From contig NZ_CP028426.1 in NCBI RefSeq assembly GCF_003010915.2, positions 2,046,001 through 2,110,000 on the forward strand: a stretch of DNA of 64,000 nucleotides. The letters are read 5' to 3'. A program made the translations under genes and the position numbers. The notes under the pieces are model-generated. The model was given only the letters and a program-made list of their open reading frames with translations, had not been told where the DNA came from and did not search any database. This DNA comes from Gulosibacter molinativorax. GTDB lineage: Bacteria > Actinomycetota > Actinomycetes > Actinomycetales > Microbacteriaceae. Shown here piece after piece: positions 43,513 to 52,092 of the stretch (positions are counted from its first letter, which is position 1; every line of letters starts with the position of its first letter).

Positions 43513-44070
43513 ATGTCTGAAGAAACCTGGCGCACGGTCGTCGATCCGGTGAAGAAACAAACATTCACCTTCATCGAAACCGCCGAGGAGACCGGTGGTG
43601 CACGGCTGGTCACACTCATTGAGGTACTCCCCGGCGGCGGCCCGCCTGAACACTCGCATTCATTCGCGGAAACGTTCGAACTCGTGGATGGGGATGCCCG
43701 AGTCCTCCGTGATGATGTTTGGCTCCTCCTCGAGCACGGCAAGCCGATTACGGTCGAGGGAGGGAGATTCCACACCTTTACGAACGCCAGCGCACGGCCG
43801 GCGACCATCAAGGTCACGGTTCACGATCCCGGTCGCTTCGAACAGACAATGCGCGTGCTGGCCGGGCTTGCGCGCGATGGAGTCCTGGCGGAAGGCAAGC
43901 GCCCTCCCGCCGCACTGCTTGCTGCACTTGTGGGTATGGGCGGCGACTACTACGAACCGGTGATGCCCCGACCGCTCTGGAAACTCATGAACGCCGCCCT
44001 GGCCCCGTTTGGCCGGAAGGCGCTCCGGGATGCACTCGCTCGCTACGACCGACCGGTTCTCGCGACGTAA
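43513..44070 (+). CDS. Cupin-domain protein
   Basis: A 185-residue protein with one cupin barrel (about 20-110). It has VLPGGGPPEHSHSFAETFELVDGDARV, with HxH and Glu metal-ligand positions, and a second motif GRFHTFTNAS. The C-terminal third is helical and ends with basic residues. It is related to the quercetinase-like cupins often annotated simply as cupin. Start at ATG 43513, with AGGAG seven bases upstream. Divergent from tetR and probably under its control. Enzymatic role unknown. Confidence 0.8.
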   Translation: MSEETWRTVVDPVKKQTFTFIETAEETGGARLVTLIEVLPGGGPPEHSHSFAETFELVDGDARVLRDDVWLLLEHGKPITVEGGRFHTFTNASARPATIKVTVHDPGRFEQTMRVLAGLARDGVLAEGKRPPAALLAALVGMGGDYYEPVMPRPLWKLMNAALAPFGRKALRDALARYDRPVLAT

Positions 44071-44217
44071 CGACGGATGCGGGGAGACTGACAGTCTGGC
44101 GCTTCCGTGATTTTTCAACAACATTCGTCGTATAGTGATGGGGTCTCCGGCGGAGCCATCGTCAGTGGTGTCGATGCCAGCCGGGAACACCCATCCCAGA
44201 AGATGAAAGGAAGCGCC

Positions 44218-45309
44218 ATGAAGGCTGCTGTTGTACGAGAATTTGGCCAAGGTTTCCACGTTGAAGACGTCACTCTCGCGGATCCAATCGGCAGCGAAGT
44301 TCTGTTAGACATCAAAGCTTCGGGGCTTTGCCACAGCGACGAACTCGCGGCAGAAACCAACTTGGGGTACGACGTTCCCGCCGTCTTCGGGCATGAAATC
44401 GCCGGCGTCGTCACCGCAGTGGGCCCGGATGTCGTCGGTTTCGAGATCGGCGACCACGTTGTCGGCTGCCTCGTACAGTACTGCGGTGCCTGCGTTAAGT
44501 GCCTGTCGGGCAAGGTCGGGCTCTGTGAGAACCCGAATGCAACGTTGCGCACCGACACGGAGACGCCGCGCATCCTTGATGCCGAGGGTAAGGCCCTCAA
44601 CCAGGGCATGGGGCTCGGCGGCTTCGCAGAACGCGCCCTCGTGCACGAGAACCAGCTGGCCCGCGTACCGAAAGAAATTCCTTTCCCGCAGGCAGCACTC
44701 CTCGGCTGCGGCGTGGTCACCGGCGCCGGCGCCGTCATGAACACCGCGAATGTCCAGGCTGGTGACACAGTTGCGATCATGGGTGTCGGTGGTGTTGGCG
44801 TCAACGCCATCAGCGGCGCCGTCATTGCAGGTGCATCGAAGATCATCGCTATCGACATCGCGGACGACAAGCTCGAGAACGCGAAGAAGTTCGGCACGAC
44901 CCACGTCGTGAACTCCACCAAGGTGGATCCCGTTGCGGAAGTTCAGCGCATCACCAATGGTGGCGCGGACCACGTCTTCGACTTCGTCGGCGGCGCTGGC
45001 GTGACTCGCCAGGGATTCGATATGGCCGCGAAGGGTGGCGGCCTCTATCTCATCGGGCTGCTGAACCCCGAAAACTCGATTGAGGTTTCTTCGGTCGAGG
45101 CGCTCATGACCCAGAAGCGCGTGCAGGGCGTGTACATGGGCTCCACCACGCCGAAGCGCGACATCCCGATGATCGCCGAGCTGTACCTGCAGGGCCGCTA
45201 CGAGCTCGACGCGCTGGTCTCGAAGAAGATCACGCTGGATGAGGTCAACGAAGGCTATGCCTCGCTCAAGGATCCCAAGATCAACCGCGTCGTGATCACG
45301 GACCTCTAA
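44218..45309 (+). CDS. Zinc-dependent alcohol dehydrogenase (class III-like)
   Basis: A 363-residue medium-chain dehydrogenase. The catalytic zinc site is Cys38 (GLCHSDE), His59/Glu60 (FGHEIAG) and Cys164 (LLGCGVVTGAGAV). The structural zinc site is Cys89, Cys92, Cys95 and Cys103. The NAD-binding motif is IMGVGGVGVNAI. It oxidises an alcohol with NAD(P). GAAAGGA precedes ATG 44218. Neighbouring the monooxygenase remnant and TetR, it may once have served a cyclic-alcohol or ketone pathway (inference). Confidence 0.9.
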   Translation: MKAAVVREFGQGFHVEDVTLADPIGSEVLLDIKASGLCHSDELAAETNLGYDVPAVFGHEIAGVVTAVGPDVVGFEIGDHVVGCLVQYCGACVKCLSGKVGLCENPNATLRTDTETPRILDAEGKALNQGMGLGGFAERALVHENQLARVPKEIPFPQAALLGCGVVTGAGAVMNTANVQAGDTVAIMGVGGVGVNAISGAVIAGASKIIAIDIADDKLENAKKFGTTHVVNSTKVDPVAEVQRITNGGADHVFDFVGGAGVTRQGFDMAAKGGGLYLIGLLNPENSIEVSSVEALMTQKRVQGVYMGSTTPKRDIPMIAELYLQGRYELDALVSKKITLDEVNEGYASLKDPKINRVVITDL

Positions 45310-45390
45310 GAAGCCGCACTCCGAGGCGGCATAAGACGCAGGACGTCTAACGACGCCTCGGACATTTCGTCGAGTGTCGAACCACCCCCG

Positions 45391-45453
45391 GTACCCCCCG
45401 AGGATGCGGTGTACCCCTTCGCCAGAAGTGGTACACCGCACATTAGGGGGTAC
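45391..45453. repeat. GTACCCCC palindromic repeat (family 3)
   Basis: 63 bp with ends GTACCCCC / GGGGGTAC and an inner stem TGCGGTGTACC (45405-45415) / GGTACACCGCA (45430-45440). It aligns over its length with 61040-61101. Confidence 0.75.
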
Positions 45454-45478
45454 TTGGCAATGGGCAGCATCGAGGGCC

Positions 45479-45505
45479 TTCGATACGTCGCTCCGCGACT
45501 ACTCA
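45479..45505. repeat. Half copy of family 1 palindromic repeat
   Basis: TTCGATACGTCGCTCCGCGA followed by CTACTCA matches one arm of the putA copy. The opposite arm is absent. Confidence 0.7.
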
Positions 45506-45517
45506 GGCCGCGAAAAA

Positions 45518-46450
45518 CTACCGCATCAGATCCCGACTGACCTCGCGCGCCACGTCGATGAGGTCGGCGACGCGCGGCGGATGTGCTTCGGGACGTGATG
45601 CGGCGACAATCCCGAGCGGCTGCGGGGCTGGCTCGATCGGAATCTCCACGAGCGTCTTGCCCGACCACGTCGACGGCGAGAAGCGCCGATCCATGAGGAT
45701 CGTCCAGCCGATTCCCTCACCCACGAGTGACCGACAAAGATCGTAGTTCGCGCTCGCGTGCACGTGCGGCGGATGCACACCCGCGTCGTTGAGGATGTCG
45801 AGCGCATACTGCCGGCTCGGGGCAATGTCGTTCAGGACGAACGGTTCGTCGCCCAATTCCTGCAGCCGGATCGATTTTCGCGACGCGAACCGGTGCCCCT
45901 CCGGGAGCAGCACGACAGGGAGCGAGCGCACGAGCCGCACTCGCTCGAACTCGAGCGGGAAGTCGAGCTCGTAGACGATCGCGATATCGAGGTCACCGTT
46001 CTTCAGCTGCTGGGCCAGCACATCCTGCTCCCCCACGACATAGCTGATATCGGCTTCCGGGTGCCGGTTCATGAACTGGCGGATGATCGGCGGCACGAAG
46101 GTGGGCGCGATCGTGTGGAACGAGCCGATGCGCACCGGCGCGACCCGCCCCTCATCCCCTCGCGCCATCAGCTCGAGCTCGTGCGCCCCCGCAAGCACCT
46201 CGCGGGCGAGCGGAACGAGCGAGCGACCCGTCGAGGTGAGCGTGATGCCCTGCGAGCGACGGCGCACCATCAGCGGAACGCCAAGCACGCGTTCGAGCGC
46301 GGTGACCGCATCCGAAACCGCCGAACCGGAGGAGTGAATCCGCGCCGCGGCACCGGTAATGGTGCTGTCCTCGGCCACTGCAACGAAGCATTCAAGCTGG
46401 CGAAGGGTGACGTCGGGGCTCGGGATGCTCGAAAGCTGATCATCACTCAT
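45518..46450 (-). CDS. LysR-family transcriptional regulator
   Basis: A roughly 310-residue LysR-type regulator. The N-terminal helix-turn-helix contains VTLRQLECFVAVAEDSTITGAAARIHSSGSAVSDAVTALERVLG. The substrate-binding domain (about 95-300) contains VRIGSFHTIAPTFVPPIIRQF. Start set at ATG 46450, with AGGA about eight bases upstream; GTG 46456 is possible. The gap before the MHS gene holds a terminator, so it has its own promoter, around AATTGCACCAGGTGATAAAT. Confidence 0.85.
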   Translation of the reverse strand: MSDDQLSSIPSPDVTLRQLECFVAVAEDSTITGAAARIHSSGSAVSDAVTALERVLGVPLMVRRRSQGITLTSTGRSLVPLAREVLAGAHELELMARGDEGRVAPVRIGSFHTIAPTFVPPIIRQFMNRHPEADISYVVGEQDVLAQQLKNGDLDIAIVYELDFPLEFERVRLVRSLPVVLLPEGHRFASRKSIRLQELGDEPFVLNDIAPSRQYALDILNDAGVHPPHVHASANYDLCRSLVGEGIGWTILMDRRFSPSTWSGKTLVEIPIEPAPQPLGIVAASRPEAHPPRVADLIDVAREVSRDLMR

Positions 46451-46491
46451 GGCCACATCCTATTTGGCAATTGCACCAGGTGATAAATCAT

Positions 46492-46537
46492 AAAAAGGCG
46501 GGGTGCGGCCCAAAAAAACTTGGGCTGCACCCCGCCT
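46492..46537 (-). terminator. Intrinsic terminator of MHS transporter gene
   Basis: 17-bp arms (46496-46512 and 46521-46537, one G-U pair) with A-rich flanks at 46492-46496. On the minus strand this is a GC-rich hairpin followed by TTTTTAT, a classic intrinsic terminator. Confidence 0.9.
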
Positions 46538-46558
46538 CGAGCACGGGCTACTGCCTGG

Positions 46559-48010
46559 CTAGCGCTTGTCGGCCACCCAGTTGGCGTCGGTCACGGTCTC
46601 CCCGAGCGCCTCGTACTCTTCCTTCGTGGGGTCGCCGGGCTTCCACGTCTCGAACATGCCGGTCTCCTCGAACGCGTGCGTCAGCGGGATGCCGGTGCGG
46701 TCCTTGAGCTTCCACGCCGCGAAGAGACTGATGAGCGTCGCAATGAAGAGGTAGGTCGAGATCGCGTAGACGTTGTTGAACGACTGCATGAGCCACGCCG
46801 CGATGGTCGGGGCGAACGCGCCACCGAGAATCGCGCCGAGCGCGTACCCAATCGAGACGCCCGAGAAGCGCACGGATGCGGGGAAGGACTCGACGAACCA
46901 GGTCGCGATCGGGCCGTACTGGATACCGAGCGGGATGGCGTAGATCAGCAGACCGATGAGCACGAGCGCGGGCTGGGCCGTGTTCACCATCGCGAAGAGC
47001 ACCCACACGGTGATGAGCTGCAGACCGTAGCCGATGAAGAACATCTTCTTGCGACCGATCTTGTCGGTGATGAAGCCCGAGATGTAGGTAACGAGCGCCC
47101 ACATTGCCGCCGCGGCCAGCACCGCAAGCATCACAAACGTGACGTCCATCCCGAGACCCTTGGTCGCGTAGTTCTGGATATAGCCACCCGTAGTCATGTA
47201 CCCCGCGGCATTGTTGCCGACGAAGAGCAGCGCGAGGAGGATGACGGTGCCGCCGTGCTTGCGGAACAGTGTCGCGATCGGCGCCGAAGCCTGCTGCTGG
47301 CGCTCCTCGATCTCCTTGTACACCGGTGACTCCTCGACCGAGTGGCGCACGATGAAGCCGATCACGACGAGCACGATCGAGAAGAGGAACGGAATACGCC
47401 AACCCCACACGAGGAAGTTGTCACCCGTGAGCGCGGTCACAAGCGCGACCATGCCCGAGGCGAGCAGCATGCCGAACGGTACGCCGAGCTGCGGGAACAT
47501 ACCCATGCGTCCGCGGATCTTCGTGGGCGCACCCTCTGTGGCCATGAGGACGGCGCCGCCCCACTCACCACCGGCCGAGATGCCCTGCAGGATGCGCAGG
47601 AACAGCAGCGCGATCGGCGCGGCAACGCCAATACCGCCGAACCAGTCACCCTCGACGCCGTTGTATGTCGGCAGCAAGCCGATCGCGAAGGTCGCGACAC
47701 CCATGAGCAGGAGGGTGATGACAAGCATCGGCTTGCGACCGATCTTGTCACCGTAGTGACCCGCGAGGAACGCGCCGAGCGGGCGGAACAGGAACGAGAT
47801 ACCCACCGTCAGGAACGAGAAGATGGTGGCCAGGTTGTCGTTACCCTCGGTCGCGGGGCCGAAGAAGTGCTGACCGAATACGAGACCGGCCATGGTCGCG
47901 TACACGAAAAAGTCGTACCACTCGACGGTGGTGCCGACGACGACGGCGCCGATGATGCGGCGACGTTCCTTTGTCACTTGACGATCCGGTACGGATGCGC
48001 TGTTTGACAC
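46559..48010 (-). CDS. MHS-family MFS transporter, tandem copy 1
   Basis: A 483-residue, 12-helix metabolite:H+ symporter with VGTTVEWYDFFVYA, GHYGDKIGRK and GGEWGGAVLMATE. By eye it is about 85% identical to the next gene (48392-49846), so the two arose by tandem duplication. GTG start at 48010, with AAGGGAG upstream. Between promoter and start lies a 9-bp hairpin. Further upstream, a 15-mer (48102-48116) equals the GntR-type operator region of the hpa operon. That suggests uptake of an aromatic acid such as 4-hydroxyphenylacetate (inference). Confidence 0.88.
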   Translation of the reverse strand: MSNSASVPDRQVTKERRRIIGAVVVGTTVEWYDFFVYATMAGLVFGQHFFGPATEGNDNLATIFSFLTVGISFLFRPLGAFLAGHYGDKIGRKPMLVITLLLMGVATFAIGLLPTYNGVEGDWFGGIGVAAPIALLFLRILQGISAGGEWGGAVLMATEGAPTKIRGRMGMFPQLGVPFGMLLASGMVALVTALTGDNFLVWGWRIPFLFSIVLVVIGFIVRHSVEESPVYKEIEERQQQASAPIATLFRKHGGTVILLALLFVGNNAAGYMTTGGYIQNYATKGLGMDVTFVMLAVLAAAAMWALVTYISGFITDKIGRKKMFFIGYGLQLITVWVLFAMVNTAQPALVLIGLLIYAIPLGIQYGPIATWFVESFPASVRFSGVSIGYALGAILGGAFAPTIAAWLMQSFNNVYAISTYLFIATLISLFAAWKLKDRTGIPLTHAFEETGMFETWKPGDPTKEEYEALGETVTDANWVADKR

Positions 48011-48031
48011 AAAGACTCCCTTGTCTGATCG

Positions 48032-48053
48032 GCCGTGAGGTTTGCCTCACGGC
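48032..48053 (-). promoter_or_regulatory. Leader hairpin before MHS gene copy 1
   Basis: GCCGTGAGG (48032-48040) / CCTCACGGC (48045-48053) forms a 9-bp stem just upstream of the ribosome binding site. A GC-rich hairpin with shared CAGACAAGGGAGTC downstream also precedes copy 2 (about 49865-49895), so the leader arrangement was kept after duplication. Confidence 0.5.
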
Positions 48054-48101
48054 ATAAGGGCAACGGTTGTTGTCCGCTTGCCGTCGATCAGCGTATTTGA
48101 A

Positions 48102-48116
48102 GATATACGATCCCGC
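48102..48116. promoter_or_regulatory. Putative GntR site upstream of MHS gene copy 1
   Basis: GATATACGATCCCGC is the exact reverse complement of 22995-23009 in front of the hpa operon. Extended rightward on the minus strand the second half-site is degenerate (AAATACGC). Confidence 0.5.
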
Positions 48117-48271
48117 ATAACGGGTTTGCCCGTGGATTCATCCCGGAAATTCCGAATAACTGACCGAGTGGTCACAAAGTGATCTGCGCGCATCCACGCA
48201 ACTTCGGCCCCGCTAAGCCGATCCTGCGCATCCAACCCCGCGGAACTGCACTCTCTGTGGTGCAATTCAAA

Positions 48272-48312
48272 ACGCCGCCGCCTCCCCTCATTTCGAGGGG
48301 AGGCGGCGGCGT
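48272..48312 (-). terminator. Perfect 18-bp hairpin after MHS gene copy 2
   Basis: Arms ACGCCGCCGCCTCCCCTC (48272-48289) and its complement (48295-48312) around ATTTC. It lies 80 bp after the stop of copy 2. On the minus strand it is followed by TTTTGAATTG, consistent with termination. Confidence 0.85.
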
Positions 48313-48391
48313 TATCGCGGTTCGGGTGGATGCGCGTGGTCGGGTTTTGGTGACCGGATGCGCATCCACCTCGCTCGCTTGAGTCGAGTTG

Positions 48392-49846
48392 CTAACCGCG
48401 CTGGGTCGCGACGAAGTTCGCGTCGGTGACCGTTGAGCCGAGTGCTTCGTACTCTTCCTTGGTCGGGTCGCCCGGCTTCCAGGTGTCGAACTTGCCGGTC
48501 TCCTCGAAGGCGTGCGTGAGCGGGATGCCCGTGCGGTCCTTGAGCAGCGCGGCGGCGATCAGGCTGATGATCGTGGCGATGAACAGGTAGGTCGAGATCG
48601 CGTAGACGTTGTTGAAGGTCTGCATGAGCCACGTCGCGATGGTCGGGGCGAACGCGCCACCGAGGATCGCGCCGAGGGCGTAACCGATCGAGACGCCCGA
48701 GAAGCGGACCGATGCGGGGAAGGACTCGACGAACCACACGGCGATCGGGCCGTAGGTGAGGCCGAGCGGGATAGCGAAGATCAGCAGGCCGATGAGGAGC
48801 ATCGCAGGTTCGCCGGTGTTGGCCATCGCGAAGAGGACCCACACGGTGATGAGCTGCAGGCTGTAACCGAGGAAGAAGCTCTTCTTACGGCCGATCTTGT
48901 CGGTGATGAAGCCCGAGATGTACGTGAACAGGGCCCACATCGCGGCCGCTCCGAGTACTGCCAGCATGACGAACGTGACATCCATGCCGAGCGTCTTCGT
49001 GGCGTAGTTCTGCATGTAGCCGCCGGTGGTCATGTAGCCGGCCGCGTTGTTGCCGATGAACAGGGCTGCGAGCAGGATCACGCTGAGGCCGTGCTTGCGG
49101 AAGAGCGTGGCGATCGGCGCCGACGCCTGCTGCTGACGCGCCTCGATCTCTTTGTAGACCGGGGATTCCTCGACCGAATGGCGGACGATGAAACCGACGA
49201 CCACGAGCACGACCGAGAAGAGGAACGGGATGCGCCAGCCCCAGACGGCGAACTGGTCGCCGGTGATTGCGGTCACCGCGGCGATCATGCCCGATGCGAG
49301 CAGCATGCCGAACGGCACGCCGAGCTGCGGGAACATACCCATGCGACCGCGGGTCTTCGTGGGCGAGTGCTCGGTGGCCATGAGGACGGCGCCGCCCCAC
49401 TCACCACCGGCCGAGATGCCCTGCAGGATGCGCAGGAACAGCAGCGCGATCGGCGCGGCCAGGCCGATGCCACCGAACCAGTCACCTTCGGTGCCGTTGT
49501 AGGTCGGGAGGAGACCGATCGCGAAGGTCGCGACACCCATGAGGAGCAGCGTGATGACGAGCATCGGCTTGCGACCGATCTTGTCGCCGAAGTGGCCCGC
49601 AAGGAATGCGCCGAGCGGGCGGAAGAGGAATGAGATACCCACGGTGAGGAACGAGAGAATCGTGGCGAAGCCCTCGTTACCCTGGGTTGCCGGCTCGAAG
49701 AAGAGCGGCGCGAGCACGAGACCGGCCATGGTCGCGTACACGAAAAAGTCGTACCACTCGACGGTGGTTCCAACAACGACGGCGCCGATGATGCGGCGGC
49801 GCTCTCTTGCCAAGCGGCGATCTTCTGCGGTTGCAGTGTTCGTCAC
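48392..49846 (-). CDS. MHS-family MFS transporter, tandem copy 2
   Basis: A 484-residue metabolite:H+ symporter nearly identical in sequence and length to its neighbour at 46559. Most differences lie in the N-terminal tail, in periplasmic loop 1 (LAPLFFEPATQGNEGF) and in scattered helix positions. That may mean diverged substrate preference. GTG start (49846), with AAGGGAG upstream. It has a separate terminator, so the two copies appear to be separately transcribed. Divergent from the CitE-like lyase. Confidence 0.88.
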   Translation of the reverse strand: MTNTATAEDRRLARERRRIIGAVVVGTTVEWYDFFVYATMAGLVLAPLFFEPATQGNEGFATILSFLTVGISFLFRPLGAFLAGHFGDKIGRKPMLVITLLLMGVATFAIGLLPTYNGTEGDWFGGIGLAAPIALLFLRILQGISAGGEWGGAVLMATEHSPTKTRGRMGMFPQLGVPFGMLLASGMIAAVTAITGDQFAVWGWRIPFLFSVVLVVVGFIVRHSVEESPVYKEIEARQQQASAPIATLFRKHGLSVILLAALFIGNNAAGYMTTGGYMQNYATKTLGMDVTFVMLAVLGAAAMWALFTYISGFITDKIGRKKSFFLGYSLQLITVWVLFAMANTGEPAMLLIGLLIFAIPLGLTYGPIAVWFVESFPASVRFSGVSIGYALGAILGGAFAPTIATWLMQTFNNVYAISTYLFIATIISLIAAALLKDRTGIPLTHAFEETGKFDTWKPGDPTKEEYEALGSTVTDANFVATQRG

Positions 49847-50010
49847 GATGACTCCCTTGTCTGACGAGATGCCGCAGGGTCTGCCCCGCGGTCGGCACTA
49901 AGCGTAGGCAGAGGCGATTCCGCTACTCAAACGGAATTGTGCGGGGTTAATCCACAGATTAACTGGGATTGGGGTCAGCTATTCCAGGTTTGACCAGTGG
50001 CTCGATCGCC

Positions 50011-50036
50011 GAGTAGCCGCGCAGCCGCGTATCGAG
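50011..50036. repeat. Half copy of family 1 palindromic repeat
   Basis: GAGTAGCCGCGCAGCCGCGT followed by ATCGAG is the right arm of the element. The left arm is reduced to CTCGATCG at 50001. It lies 36 bp before the CitE-like start codon, within its leader. Confidence 0.7.
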
Positions 50037-50071
50037 GCGCGGCGAGATCGAGAACGTGGAAAGCTGGCCTG

Positions 50072-50974
50072 ATGAGCGATGCACGCAATGAAGCGAACAC
50101 TACCGATGGCCCGAAGCCGGCCCGACTCGACCTCGCGCGAACCGCGCTGTTTGTCCCCGCGACGCGTCCTGAGCGCATCGCAAAGGCATTCGCCGCAGGT
50201 GCCGACGCTGTGATCGTCGACCTCGAGGATGCGGTGGCTGCGGATGCGAAGGGCTGGGCCCGCGATACGCTCACCCGCGTGTTTGACCAGCCGCAGGAGT
50301 TCGACTTGGACGGAGCAGCTCAGCCGATCGCGATCCGCTTCAGCACACCTTCGAGCGAGGACGGGAAGCAGGACATCGACTGGCTCGAATCGATCGTCAC
50401 CGATGACGCGCGCGTCGCCCGGCTCGACTCCATCATGGTCGCGAAGATCGAGACGACTGCCGAACTGGACCTCGTCGCAAAGGTGCTCGACGCATCCTCC
50501 GCCGCTGCCGGAGTCTCGCTTGTGCCGCTGATCGAGTCGCCGGCCGGGATCGTCAACGCCGCCGAACTCGCCACGCATCCTCGCGTGTCTCGCCTGGGGC
50601 TTGGCGCGATCGACATGGCCGTCGAACTCGGCTGCGAGGTGCGCAGCACCACCATGGACTACGTTCGCGCGCAGCTCGTGATCGCGTGTGCCCTCGCCGG
50701 TAAGCAGGGGCCGCTCGACTCGCCTTCTGCCGAGTTCAAGGACGACGAGCTGGTCCGGAGCGACACCGAACAGGTGAAGCGGGCCGGGTGCACTGGCAAG
50801 CTATGCATCCACCCGCGGCAGATTCCGATCGTCGCTGAGGTATTCGCGCCGACCGACGAGGAGATCGATTGGGCCCGCCGCGTACTCGAGGTGCAGGACG
50901 GGCTCGGTCAAGTCGACGGGCAGATGGTGGACCGTCCCGTCATTCTGCGCGCCCGGCGGATCCTCGGCGTATAG
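50072..50974 (+). CDS. HpcH/HpaI aldolase/citrate lyase family protein (CitE-like)
   Basis: A roughly 300-residue CoA-ester-lyase-type protein. Features are RTALFVPATRPERIAKAFAAGADAVIVDLEDAV at the N terminus, SIMVAKIETTAELD, PLIESPAGIVNAAEL (metal Glu), LGLGAIDMAVELG (metal Asp), and GCTGKLCIHPRQIPI. These match CitE-like malyl/citramalyl/methylmalyl-CoA lyases rather than HpaI. No CoA transferase is nearby. Start chosen at ATG 50072; an upstream frame runs into the repeat element. Substrate unknown. Confidence 0.82.
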   Translation: MSDARNEANTTDGPKPARLDLARTALFVPATRPERIAKAFAAGADAVIVDLEDAVAADAKGWARDTLTRVFDQPQEFDLDGAAQPIAIRFSTPSSEDGKQDIDWLESIVTDDARVARLDSIMVAKIETTAELDLVAKVLDASSAAAGVSLVPLIESPAGIVNAAELATHPRVSRLGLGAIDMAVELGCEVRSTTMDYVRAQLVIACALAGKQGPLDSPSAEFKDDELVRSDTEQVKRAGCTGKLCIHPRQIPIVAEVFAPTDEEIDWARRVLEVQDGLGQVDGQMVDRPVILRARRILGV

Positions 50975-51046
50975 CGATCACTGGGCGTGGGGATCGCGGT
51001 TCCTCGGCTCCACGCCTCAAACGCTCGTGATTAGCGTGCGTTGGGT

Positions 51047-51958
51047 TCAGTGCGCCCGCACGAGTCGGAGCGCGCGCGGGTCGATCGTTACTTCGACTGT
51101 CGACCCGGATGCGGTGCTCGAGGCGCGAAGGCACTCGCCATCGGCATAAATCGCGACGCCCGGCGGTGACTCGATGCGGATACTTCGGCCCCGGAGCGTC
51201 TGCACCTGCGGGAACAGCGTGTGGAGCCCGGCGAGGGCCGACGGGAAGAGCGCGAGGAGGCCGGGCCGGTTCAGGCCCCGCACGATCACCGTGTCGAGTT
51301 CACCGTCATCTGGCCTAGCATCTGGCCCGAGCGGGATGCCACCGCCGATGGTGCGGCCGTTCAGGACTGCGAGGACTTGCGCATCCATTTCCTGAACCGG
51401 TTCGCCGTCGAGCTGGTAGCGAAACCGTTCAGATTGAAAGCGGCGAACCGACTGCAGCAGTGCGACGAGGTAACGCGTCGTGCCTCGAAGGTGGCGCATT
51501 TCGTTCGCACGTTCGTTTACGAGCGCGTCGAAGCCGATGTTGATGGAGTTGACGGCGACGTGCGGGTCGCCGTCGAGCGTGAAGCGCAGGACGTCGACGG
51601 TGCGGAATCTTGCGGTGCCGTCTTTCAGACCGTGGATGAGCTTCGCCCGGACCCGCGCGGCTCGCCCGCGCGGAATGCCGGTCGAGCGCGCGAAGTCGTT
51701 GCCGGTGCCGGTCGGGACGACGCCGAGCGGCACCCCGTGTTTCGTGGCGAACTCGGCGCCCATGGATGCCATGCCGTCGCCACCCTGGACGATGAGCGCA
51801 TCCGCGGGAGCCTCGAGTGCTTGAGCGGTTGCGGCGTGCAGCTCTTCGAAGGTCGCGCCGGTTGCGAGTTCGACGCCCTCCTCGTAGACGGTGTCGTCGT
51901 CCTTGAGGCCCTGTCCCGAGGCCGGGTTGAGGGCATACACGATCCGCTTGGCACGCAT
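51047..51958 (-). CDS. Diacylglycerol kinase family lipid kinase
   Basis: A 303-residue soluble lipid-kinase-like protein. The nucleotide loop IVQGGDGMASMGAE replaces the usual GGDGT with GGDGM. PTGTGNDFARSTGIP and NSINIGFDALVNERAN follow, then GGIPLGPDARPDDGELD. It could phosphorylate diacylglycerol or a related lipid at the membrane. Transcribed alone, and convergent with the CitE-like gene. Confidence 0.85.
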   Translation of the reverse strand: MRAKRIVYALNPASGQGLKDDDTVYEEGVELATGATFEELHAATAQALEAPADALIVQGGDGMASMGAEFATKHGVPLGVVPTGTGNDFARSTGIPRGRAARVRAKLIHGLKDGTARFRTVDVLRFTLDGDPHVAVNSINIGFDALVNERANEMRHLRGTTRYLVALLQSVRRFQSERFRYQLDGEPVQEMDAQVLAVLNGRTIGGGIPLGPDARPDDGELDTVIVRGLNRPGLLALFPSALAGLHTLFPQVQTLRGRSIRIESPPGVAIYADGECLRASSTASGSTVEVTIDPRALRLVRAH

Positions 51959-52000
51959 GCGTCAAGTATTGCGCACCCTGGCGAAGAGCTTCGTGCACCT

Positions 52001-52070
52001 TTCGATACGGCGCCTGCGGCGCCTACTCAAGGCACGCGTTCGGCGAGTAATCGCGAAGCGGCGTATCGAG
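52001..52070. repeat. TTCGATACG palindromic repeat (family 1)
   Basis: 70 bp with TTCGATACG at the left, CGTATCGAG at the right, and inner CTACTCA / CGAGTAA. A further partial arm CGCCTACTCAAGG follows at 52078-52090, ending 2 bp before the MFS gene's stop codon. Confidence 0.8.
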
Positions 52071-52092
52071 GCGTTGGCGCCTACTCAAGGAG

